This document shows, in pieces, positions 16,565 through 21,873 of a stretch of 39,530 nucleotides of DNA. The stretch is from contig JANDJJ010000010.1 of NCBI GenBank assembly GCA_024330945.1, forward strand, positions 1-39,530. The letters run 5' to 3'. The notes beneath the pieces are model-generated. The model saw only the letters and a program-made list of their open reading frames with translations. It was not told the origin of the DNA and made no database searches. The position numbers were made by a program, and so were the translations under genes. Positions within the stretch are counted from its first letter, which is position 1, and the number at the start of each line of letters is the position of its first letter. This DNA is from Nitrospira sp. GTDB taxonomy: Bacteria > Nitrospirota > Nitrospiria > Nitrospirales > Nitrospiraceae.

Positions 16565-16608
16565 GAGAATTGTCTCCTTCCGTCTATCCTGTCGCGTGAT
16601 TGTTCTCT

Positions 16609-17034
16609 TTATAAAGAAATTGGTTCCGGCTGTTGTGCGTGATGGGGGTGATCTGGGCCGGTGTAGACCCGGAGCTTTCTGGCCATCCCGTTTCCAAGCG
16701 GGTTTTTGGGAAGCATCCCCTCAATGGCTTGAACAAGCAATTGCGAAGGGTCTTTTCGAAACAGGTGCTCGGCCGAAGCGGTCTTCAGGCCGCCGGGGTA
16801 ACCAGTGTGGCGACGGTACAGCTTGGTTTTCATCTTGTTGCCGGTCAATTGAATCTTTTCCGCGTTCACGATAATGACGTGGTCTCCCATGTCGATATGG
16901 GGGGTGAATGTGGAGCGGTGCTTTCCTCTTAAGAGGGCTGCAACTCTGGCTGCGAGCCGTCCGAGGGTTTTTCCTTCGGCATTGACCAGATACCACGTAT
17001 GTCGCACATTGGCCGGTTTTTCAAAGTAGGTCAT
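16609..17034 (-). CDS. rplM: 50S ribosomal protein L13
   Basis: A 141-residue uL13. ATG 17034 (GGAG eight bases upstream) is preferred to the longer frame from 17064. Motifs are TWYLVNAEGKTLGRLAARVA near the N-terminus, DMGDHVIIVNAEKIQLTGNK, the HTGYPGGLK block and AIEGMLPKNPLGNGMARKL. It is normal in length. It is preceded at 39 bases by the second DUF151 gene and followed by rpsI, so all four genes probably share a transcript. Confidence 0.98.
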   Translation of the reverse strand: MTYFEKPANVRHTWYLVNAEGKTLGRLAARVAALLRGKHRSTFTPHIDMGDHVIIVNAEKIQLTGNKMKTKLYRRHTGYPGGLKTASAEHLFRKDPSQLLVQAIEGMLPKNPLGNGMARKLRVYTGPDHPHHAQQPEPISL

Positions 17035-17073
17035 CGGTGTGTCTCCTCGCTCTCGTCTCTCCAAAACGATAAG

Positions 17074-17562
17074 TTAGACTTCCTGCGTTCCGAAATTTTT
17101 TGACTCGACTTTGCTCAACCATGCTTCAAGGTGGTGGCCGCTTCTCCGCTTCCAGACGTCCTGCGTCACGTAGATCGGAGCGTGGCAACGCAACGCCACT
17201 GCGATGGCATCACTCGGTCTTGCGTCAATGGTTCGAGTCACTCCGTTGTGTTCGACGTAAACCGTCGCGAAGTAAGTGTTGTTTTTCACATCCGTGAGGA
17301 CCACCCGTGTCATCGTTATGCCAAGATGGTCCCCGAAATTTTTGATCAGGTCGTGACTCATGGGTCTCGGGGTGACCGAAACGTCCAACCCCCTCCGGAT
17401 CGCTTCACCTTCCGATGCCCCCACCCAGATCATGAGATGTTCCCTGGGAACGTCAGTGCGTGAAAGGACGGCGATGCGAGTGTCGGTGGTCGAGTCGTCG
17501 ACAACACGGTCGACCGACAGTTTGAGCAACGGTTCTGCGGATTCGATCGTCGGTTCAGGCAT
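17074..17562 (-). CDS. DUF151 / bifunctional nuclease-domain protein, second copy
   Basis: A 162-residue protein of the DUF151 family, whose plant members are described as bifunctional nucleases; the role in bacteria is not established. I use ATG 17562, four bases after the upstream stop; a TTG further upstream (17586) would overlap the previous gene. The core motifs are MIWVGASEGEAIRRGL, TPRPMSHDLIKNF, the strand TRVVLTDVKNNTYFATVYVE and the hallmark DARPSDAIAVALRCHAPIYV. The C-terminal ~25 residues form an EAWLSKVESKNFG tail. It is a clear paralogue of the preceding gene (shared RPSDAIA, MTHD/MSHD and NTYFA positions) but diverged, so this is an old tandem duplication. It sits 39 bases ahead of rplM. 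Confidence 0.9.
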   Translation of the reverse strand: MPEPTIESAEPLLKLSVDRVVDDSTTDTRIAVLSRTDVPREHLMIWVGASEGEAIRRGLDVSVTPRPMSHDLIKNFGDHLGITMTRVVLTDVKNNTYFATVYVEHNGVTRTIDARPSDAIAVALRCHAPIYVTQDVWKRRSGHHLEAWLSKVESKNFGTQEV

Positions 17563-17566
17563 GGCC

Positions 17567-18022
17567 TCAGGAATCCAGTTTCCCAAAATCTTCCGGCTTC
17601 AAATTTTCCAACCACTGATCGAGCTCTTCCGAGCTTTGTTTTTTGATGACCGATTCATTGACGAAAATCGGGGCTTCCGACCGAAGCGCCAACGCGATGG
17701 CGTCGCTCGGCCTGGAGTCCACCGTGTATTCCGAATCGCCGTACATCAGGTGGATTTTGGCGAAATAGGTGTTTTCGTTCAAATCAGTGATGACCACGCT
17801 GATGACTTTGGCATTCACCGCATCCAAGTAGGCCTTCATGAAATCGTGGGTCATCGGACGAGGCGGCGCAATGTTCTCCATCGCCAAACTGATGGAACTC
17901 GCTTCCGGTTTTCCGATCCAAATCGGCAGCATTTCCGATTGGTTTTCATCGCGCAAGATCACGATGTAGGCGTTATTGTAGGGATCGAACATCAATCCCT
18001 TGACGTGCATCTGAGTGATCAT
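17567..18022 (-). CDS. DUF151 / bifunctional nuclease-domain protein, first copy
   Basis: A 151-residue DUF151 protein. Visible family blocks are LPIWIGKPEASSISLAMENI, PRPMTHDFMKAYLDAV, VVITDLNENTYFAKIHL and DSRPSDAIALALRSEAPIFV, with an acidic C-terminal helix (SSEELDQWLENLKPEDFG). There is no signal peptide. It is the first gene of an apparent DUF151-DUF151-rplM-rpsI operon. The sequence around its start codon is an exact copy of a 13-base sequence 92 bases upstream. There is no obvious ribosome binding site next to ATG 18022 (upstream GGATTGACAGT), so initiation may be weak or regulated. The biochemical role is not established for bacterial members. Confidence 0.9.
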   Translation of the reverse strand: MITQMHVKGLMFDPYNNAYIVILRDENQSEMLPIWIGKPEASSISLAMENIAPPRPMTHDFMKAYLDAVNAKVISVVITDLNENTYFAKIHLMYGDSEYTVDSRPSDAIALALRSEAPIFVNESVIKKQSSEELDQWLENLKPEDFGKLDS

Positions 18023-18031
18023 ACTGTCAAT
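18019..18031 (-). repeat. 13-base direct repeat, copy at the DUF151 start codon
   Basis: ATTGACAGTATGA on the minus strand, identical to 18111-18123. This copy contains the start codon of the first DUF151 gene (18020-18022). Confidence 0.75.
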
Positions 18032-18092
18032 CCGGCTTCAACCTTTGCTCTTTGCTTTGAGACGACGCCCCGTGGCGAAAAAGAAACAAGCA

Positions 18093-18122
18093 AACGTAGC
18101 ACTTCTCAATTCATACTGTCAA
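18093..18122 (-). promoter_or_regulatory. Candidate promoter for the DUF151-rplM-rpsI operon
   Basis: On the minus strand a perfect TTGACA (18122-18117), 18-base spacer and TACGTT (18098-18093). The -10 is poor (three of six) but the -35 is perfect, and the site lies about 70 bases before the first DUF151 gene. Confidence 0.4.
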
Positions 18123-18123
18123 T
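18111..18123 (-). repeat. 13-base direct repeat, upstream copy
   Basis: Exact match to 18019-18031, offset by 92 bases. This copy contains TTGACA, usable as a -35 box, and an ATG followed by AAT TGA, a two-codon frame. Confidence 0.75.
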
Positions 18124-18216
18124 GAAGGCGCATTCGCGGAAAGGTCTCGACTCATGGAGACGTCAGTGGAAGTCACCGTCAAAAACAAAAACGGAGAGCG
18201 GGTCGGACGACGAAGG

Positions 18217-18245
18217 CGCCGTGCGACAAGCTTGTCGTTACGGCG
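18217..18245 (-). terminator. Strong hairpin directly after the YggX-like gene
   Basis: Arms CGCCGT (18217-18222) / ACGGCG (18240-18245) enclose a perfect 14-base palindrome CGACAAGCTTGTCG (18224-18237). It begins on the base next to the stop codon of the minus-strand gene ending at 18246. There is no T-run after it, so it may be a weak terminator or an mRNA 3' stabiliser. Confidence 0.45.
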
Positions 18246-18530
18246 TTACTGCTGATTGAGGGGCCGGTAGTTTTCCGCCACCTTGGACGAGTCGACGGGC
18301 TCGCCCAGCTTCAAGAAGGCTTTCATCTGTTTTCTGACCAGCTCACGACCGTTTTCATCGCCGAGATTGACGCGGTATTCATTGATGATCATGACCCGCA
18401 TCCCTTCCCATTTTTTCCAGCAATTTTGACAGACCTTAGCTTTCACCTCCGCCTCGAGTTTTCCGAGAAAAAGGGGAGTGGTAATGGCTTCTCCGCTCTG
18501 TCCGCATGTCACGCATGCTACTTCCGCCAT
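18246..18530 (-). CDS. Small YggX-like (Fe(II)-trafficking) protein with two CxxC pairs
   Basis: A 94-residue protein; ATG 18530 has AAGGAG ten bases upstream. The C-terminal two-thirds (CWKKWEGMRVMIINEYRVNL, then GRELVRKQMKAFL) line up with YggX, the small iron-trafficking/oxidative-damage protein. E. coli YggX is 91 residues and has the same tryptophan, the MLINE-like strand and the LxxxMxxFLF-like helix. Unlike E. coli YggX, which has one N-terminal cysteine, this protein has CVTC (Cys6, Cys9) and CQNC (Cys34, Cys37), a four-cysteine set suited to a Zn or Fe site. The function is therefore inferred: a metal-handling or redox protein. It has its own extended -10 promoter. A plain zinc-ribbon protein is the alternative. 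Confidence 0.75.
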   Translation of the reverse strand: MAEVACVTCGQSGEAITTPLFLGKLEAEVKAKVCQNCWKKWEGMRVMIINEYRVNLGDENGRELVRKQMKAFLKLGEPVDSSKVAENYRPLNQQ

Positions 18531-18608
18531 GTCCGTGATACTCCTTGGTTTACGCGAAGTTTTCAAAATGGTGTTGAAGTGTGGATATTTAAATGAGCCA
18601 CGCGATGC

Positions 18609-18629
18609 ACTATAGCAAACCTCGGTTTG
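18609..18629 (-). promoter_or_regulatory. Extended -10 promoter with inverted repeat, YggX-like gene
   Basis: On the minus strand TGC-TATAGT (18617-18609) forms an extended -10 element about 80 bases before the start codon. Directly upstream, overlapping the TG, is the inverted repeat CAAACC-TC-GGTTTG (18616-18629, plus-strand reading), which would lie in the -35/-10 spacer and could be an operator. No good -35 is visible. Confidence 0.45.
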
Positions 18630-18677
18630 GGAAAAAAGGGATGAGGGGCACTTCTCTTCTCTCAGTGACGTCTCTCA

Positions 18678-18706
18678 TTGACCGTAAAGGGCCGTCGTGT
18701 TACAAG
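18678..18706 (+). promoter_or_regulatory. Promoter of tRNA-Leu
   Basis: TTGACC (18678-18683), 17-base spacer, TACAAG (18701-18706), ending 32 bases before the first base of the tRNA. Confidence 0.5.
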
Positions 18707-18738
18707 AGCGTGCCTCGGAGATAGTGCAAAGAATTTAG

Positions 18739-18825
18739 GCCCGGATGGCGGAACTGGCAGACGCGCCGGACTCAAAATCCGGTTCTCGCGAGAGAGTGGG
18801 AGTTCGACCCTCCCTCCGGGCACCA
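18739..18825 (+). tRNA. tRNA-Leu (anticodon CAA)
   Basis: Class II tRNA with a long variable arm. The acceptor stem GCCCGGA (18739-18745) pairs with TCCGGGC (18815-18821), A is the discriminator and CCA is encoded at 18823-18825. The D-arm is GCGGAACTGGCAGACGC. The anticodon stem CCGGA/TCCGG encloses CTCAAAA, giving anticodon CAA at 18773-18775, which reads UUG. The variable arm follows as GTTCTCGCGAGAGAGT-like stem and loop. The T-arm has GGGAGTTCGACCCTCCC. The gene is complete and stands alone. Confidence 0.98.
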
Positions 18826-18853
18826 CGATTTGCAGAAGACGTATCGTCCCCTC

Positions 18854-18882
18854 TTGACAGGGGCACGGAGTTGGCCTAGGGT
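18854..18882 (+). promoter_or_regulatory. Candidate promoter upstream of the exported glycine-rich protein
   Basis: A perfect TTGACA (18854-18859), 17-base spacer and TAGGGT (18877-18882, three of six matches). It would give a leader of about 140 bases before ATG 19032. Confidence 0.35.
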
Positions 18883-18921
18883 TCATCCGATGCACGTGGA
18901 CGAAGATTTGATTAGGTCGAA

Positions 18922-18945
18922 GGTTCTGTAAAGGGTTCTGTAAAG
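18922..18945 (+). repeat. 12-base perfect tandem duplication
   Basis: GGTTCTGTAAAG at 18922-18933 is repeated without spacer at 18934-18945, in the leader of the exported-protein gene, about 90 bases before its start. Confidence 0.85.
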
Positions 18946-19031
18946 ATTGACGATCGTTGTCGCGAAGAAGTTCACAATATCGGCGTATTCTTTTGCACCA
19001 CACCATGCTTTTACTCACAAGGAGGCAGTCC

Positions 19032-19781
19032 ATGCGTAAGGTGTTGGCACTGGGAGCCGCGATTTTATTGGTCGGCTCTGGAGGCGTTGCAAAGGCTCAA
19101 GAGCGCTTGCAGCAATCGTCTGGTGGATCCGCGATGGGCGTGGGAACCGGGGTCGGCGATGTCTCCGGGCACGCAAACCGCGTACAAGCGTTCGATCGGA
19201 ATGCGTTTCTCGATCGCCTTTCATTGCCGGAAACCATCTACGGACGCGTGCTTGCTATCGATTTCCCAGGGGGGAAGATGCATTTGGAGACCGGCGGGAG
19301 CTCGCACGATGAAGGCAGAGCCGGTTTGGGGGCCATGAATTCGCTTGTGGTGTTTTTCGATGAGCGAACCAACATGGATCAAATCCGGACCTTAAATGCG
19401 GGTGATGATATTTCTTTGCAGGTCGTCGAGGCGACGACCAATCACCAGGAATTTGGGACCGGTCGAAAAATCGTTCGTGAAGTCTATGTGCTGCGCGGGA
19501 ATGAGAAGCTGGCGGGGTTCGGTGGCCTGGGGCAGCGCCCCGACCCGTCAACCGAGCGGGGAATTGAAACGAGCAGCGGTAGCATGACGGGCGGTGTCGC
19601 TGGCGGAGTGATACCGGGCAAAATCGGAGGGGTAGTCGACACGACGATCGGCGAATACACGGGATCGGCTCCGTGCTGGAATTGCGAGCCTCAACCTGGC
19701 TGGGGTTATGGATCGAAGCAGACCAAATCAGATTACGGAACCGACCTCGCAAAGCCGAATCTGGTGAAGGGGCTCGAATAG
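19032..19781 (+). CDS. Exported glycine-rich hypothetical protein with CxxC motif
   Basis: A 249-residue protein; ATG 19032 is chosen because GGAGG at 19021-19025 is correctly spaced. Residues 1-22 form a signal peptide (MRKVLALGAAILLVGSGGVAKA, cleavage probably after AKA), so the product is periplasmic or secreted. After a Gly/Ser-rich linker there is a ~90-residue compact region (about 65-155) with repeated beta-strand patterns (IYGRVLAIDF, NSLVVFFDE, DISLQVVEATT, REVYVLRG), as in a small beta-barrel. The C-terminal part is again Gly-rich and contains CWNC (Cys215, Cys218) followed by PQPGWGYG. I do not recognise the family. The CWNC could be a disulphide or metal/haem-handling site, but CxxCH is absent, so it is not a cytochrome c. 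A strong terminator follows. Confidence 0.8.
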   Translation: MRKVLALGAAILLVGSGGVAKAQERLQQSSGGSAMGVGTGVGDVSGHANRVQAFDRNAFLDRLSLPETIYGRVLAIDFPGGKMHLETGGSSHDEGRAGLGAMNSLVVFFDERTNMDQIRTLNAGDDISLQVVEATTNHQEFGTGRKIVREVYVLRGNEKLAGFGGLGQRPDPSTERGIETSSGSMTGGVAGGVIPGKIGGVVDTTIGEYTGSAPCWNCEPQPGWGYGSKQTKSDYGTDLAKPNLVKGLE

Positions 19782-19816
19782 AACAGAACGACCGGACAAC
19801 GAGCGGCTCTGTCGGG

Positions 19817-19848
19817 AAAAGAGGGTGATGTTCATCACCCTCTTTTTT
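19817..19848 (+). terminator. Rho-independent terminator after the exported protein
   Basis: 13-bp stem 19817-19829 / 19834-19846 with loop GTTC, GC-rich core GAGGGTGAT and a following T-run. It lies 36 bases after the stop at 19781. Confidence 0.9.
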
Positions 19849-19986
19849 CTTAACTTGTTTCTTGACTTGGCGAGGTGGTTTTCGGCCAGGGAAAAGCCTG
19901 TGGAGAAGAGGTGCCCACGACTTGGATCCAAGATGTGGAACCTGTCTTTTGCAACATAGATGTGTGGGGGTGAGGTGAACAGTGAG

Positions 19987-20253
19987 ATGAGCGACGGTGG
20001 AAAGCCTCAGGCTCTCTATGAATCGGATGAAGAGCTCGACCTTCGTGGCGTCATTTGTCCCTATAATTTCGTCAAGACGAAGCTCAAGCTGGAAACAATG
20101 AAGCAAGGACAGGTCCTCTCTGTCTTGCTGGATGACGGTGATCCGATCAAAAATGTCCCCAAAAGTGTTGAGAACGAAGGCCATACGGTTCTGGCATTGG
20201 AACAGGTTGATCGGGTTTATCGCGTGCTGATTCGTCGGGAGGACAACGACTGA
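19987..20253 (+). CDS. TusA/SirA-family sulfur-carrier-like protein
   Basis: An 88-residue protein of the TusA (SirA, YeeD) family. ATG 19987 is chosen because GAGGTG stands nine bases upstream; ATG 19960 has no ribosome binding site. The family pattern is clear: ELDLRGVICPYNFVKTKLKL, then LDDGDPIKNVPKSVENEGH and a final strand YRVLIRRE. The active-site cysteine is Cys24. The usual CPxP motif is CPYN here, so the second proline is replaced by Asn27; this variant occurs in part of the family. TusA proteins pass persulphide sulphur to tRNA thiolation, molybdenum cofactor or sulphur oxidation, and which of these applies is not shown. It converges on the RsmI-like gene with a nine-base gap. Confidence 0.88.
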   Translation: MSDGGKPQALYESDEELDLRGVICPYNFVKTKLKLETMKQGQVLSVLLDDGDPIKNVPKSVENEGHTVLALEQVDRVYRVLIRREDND

Positions 20254-20262
20254 TCCAGAATT

Positions 20263-20997
20263 TCAGCCCTTGCGTGCCCGCCCGCAGTCGGTTCTTTTTG
20301 TCCTCCCCCTGATCACGATCGTGATGTCAGAGAGGGCGGGGTGTGACGCCAGCAGATTCTGTATCTGGTGAGCGGTTCCCCTCAGGGTTCGTTGAGAGGG
20401 AGTGGTCAGGTCGCAGGCTAGCGTAAGGTGACGTCGGGGAGCTGTCTGCTCGATCATGCTCAGTGCGCAAGACAGTGAGTCGATCGTGCAGAAGGCGACG
20501 ATTGCGGTTTCATCGGCCAGGTGGTTGGCGAGGACACGACGAAGAGCTCGTTTGGTGTCCGGGAGTTGTCCAAGAAACAGGAAGCAGTCGGTCGGAAGTC
20601 CCGCGACAGAAAGCGCTGCCGTCAGGGCCGATGGTCCGGGAATCGAAACGACGCGAACGTTATGGGCGTGGGCGGATGCCACCAAGATGGAGCCGGGATC
20701 GGCAATGAGTGGTGAACCGCAATCCGATACGAGAACGATTCGTTGGCCCTGTTTCAAGCGATCGACTAAAACCGCTGCTTTCTGTTTGATGCCAGTCGGT
20801 CCGTAGCTTGTCAATGCCGTGTCGATGCCGTGATGGGCCAGTAATCGACGCGTGGCTGCCGGGTCTTCCGAGGCGATGAGGTCGGCATCGCGTAAAACGC
20901 GAAGAGCGCGCAACGTGATGTCGTCGGCGTGCCCGATCGGCACGGCGACAAGATAGAGAATCCCTTCTCTCCTTGGTTGACTCTGCTGAAGGCTCAT
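20263..20997 (-). CDS. RsmI-like tetrapyrrole-methylase-family protein (divergent, shortened)
   Basis: A 244-residue protein of the SAM-dependent tetrapyrrole methylase fold. It aligns over its length with RsmI, the 16S rRNA C1402 2'-O-methyltransferase: LYLVAVPIGHADDITLRAL, DLIASEDPAATRRLL, VLVSDCGSPLIADPG, VVSIPGPSALTAALSVAGLP and FLFLGQLPDTK. Several usual motifs are altered: PTPIGNL reads VPIGHAD, the EDTR site reads EDPA, the HDHNE-like region is YGPTG, DAGTP reads DCGSP, and the FYESxHR motif is missing. The C-terminal ~40 residues of E. coli RsmI (286 aa) are also absent. It may be a true but diverged RsmI or a paralogue with another substrate. The weak start context (GGGAAA) overlaps the divergent haem-operon promoter. 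Confidence 0.8.
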   Translation of the reverse strand: MSLQQSQPRREGILYLVAVPIGHADDITLRALRVLRDADLIASEDPAATRRLLAHHGIDTALTSYGPTGIKQKAAVLVDRLKQGQRIVLVSDCGSPLIADPGSILVASAHAHNVRVVSIPGPSALTAALSVAGLPTDCFLFLGQLPDTKRALRRVLANHLADETAIVAFCTIDSLSCALSMIEQTAPRRHLTLACDLTTPSQRTLRGTAHQIQNLLASHPALSDITIVIRGRTKRTDCGRARKG

Positions 20998-21006
20998 CGA
21001 TATAAT
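20977..21006 (+). promoter_or_regulatory. Strong sigma70-type promoter of the haem operon
   Basis: TTGACT (20977-20982), 18-base spacer and perfect TATAAT (21001-21006), about 60 bases before the ccsA/hemX start. The -35 lies within the first codons of the divergent RsmI-like gene, so the two units may interfere. Confidence 0.65.
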
Positions 21007-21068
21007 TTCCCGCTAATCTTCACAATTTGGCCGCCGGCCAGGAACCGGATTGGGAAAAGGCGCGTCCG

Positions 21069-21872
21069 ATGGCCTCAGTCTGTTTCATGATTACCATGGC
21101 GCTGTATCTCGCGGCTACGGTCTCGTTTCTTGTTTATTTGTTGCGACGTTCCGATGCTTTATCAAACATTTCGCTGGGAATTACAGCCGTAGGGTTTCTG
21201 TTCCATACCGTTGCATTGGCTGCCAAAGCGGCGGTCTCCTCTTCGTCGTCCCACCCCAGCTTCTTTGAAGCGCTGTCCTTTTTTTCCTGGATGATCATCC
21301 TTGTTTTTCTCCTGGTGGAGTTCCGGCATCGTATTCCCGTGCTTGGTTCGTTCATGGTTCCGCTGGCGCTGATGTCGTTGGTCTCGGCGGCCGCGTTGCC
21401 GGAGACCGTTCCCACCCTGAAGCCCGTTTTTAAGACTTTGTGGATTCACGTGGCGTTGAGCATGTTGGGCGCCGTCGGGTTCACGGTGGGATTTGTGGCT
21501 GGGGTGATGTATTTGATTCAAGAGCGCCTGCTGAAATCAAAACGGTTCAATGTGCTCTACAGCAAACTGCCCGCTCTCGATTTTCTGGACCACTTAAATC
21601 AGCAATCCATTGTGTTGGGATTCCCGCTGCTGACGTTGGGGATCGTCACCGGCGCGATCTCCGCCGAATTCTCGCGCGGTTCGTATATGACGTGGAATCC
21701 CGAGCAGACGGGAGCGGTGGTCACCTGGCTATTTTATTTCGTCGTGTTGCTGGGGCGTCTGACGGTCGGATGGCGGGCGAAACGGGCCGCGTATTTGACG
21801 GTGGTCGGATTTGCCTGCGTCATCCTGACGTTGGTCGGAGTCGTGCTGAAGGGCCATGGAGATGTATCGTAA
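21069..21872 (+). CDS. CcsA/HemX-type cytochrome c assembly membrane protein
   Basis: A 267-residue polytopic protein with about eight transmembrane helices, from FMITMALYLAATVSFLVYLL at the N-terminus to VVGFACVILTLVGVVL at the end. ATG 21069 is preferred to the TTG at 21027 because AAAAGG stands upstream and translation begins just before the first helix. Near the C-terminus SYMTWNPEQTGAVVTWLFYF matches the tryptophan-rich WxWDPKETW-like signature of CcsA/CcmC/HemX (Cytochrom_C_asm family), in a weakened form. Histidines in the helices could bind haem. In many bacteria this gene (often called hemX) precedes hemA, as here, where the ORF ends one base before the chosen hemA start. Whether it assembles cytochromes or controls HemA is not settled by the sequence. 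Confidence 0.88.
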   Translation: MASVCFMITMALYLAATVSFLVYLLRRSDALSNISLGITAVGFLFHTVALAAKAAVSSSSSHPSFFEALSFFSWMIILVFLLVEFRHRIPVLGSFMVPLALMSLVSAAALPETVPTLKPVFKTLWIHVALSMLGAVGFTVGFVAGVMYLIQERLLKSKRFNVLYSKLPALDFLDHLNQQSIVLGFPLLTLGIVTGAISAEFSRGSYMTWNPEQTGAVVTWLFYFVVLLGRLTVGWRAKRAAYLTVVGFACVILTLVGVVLKGHGDVS

Positions 21873-21873
21873 C

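Noticed and set aside
18154-18255. Short plus-strand frame (33 residues, basic tail GRRRRR)
   Set aside because: Weak ribosome binding site, overlaps the YggX-like gene's 3' end and contains its hairpin; the basic run reflects GC-rich sequence.
18739-18825. tRNA-Leu 3' end considered as an integration (att) site
   Set aside because: No integrase, no repeated tRNA 3' fragment in the window and only core-type genes downstream.
19921-19932. Perfect 12-base palindrome CTTGGATCCAAG upstream of the TusA-like gene
   Set aside because: Single copy, not placed relative to a clear promoter; could be chance.
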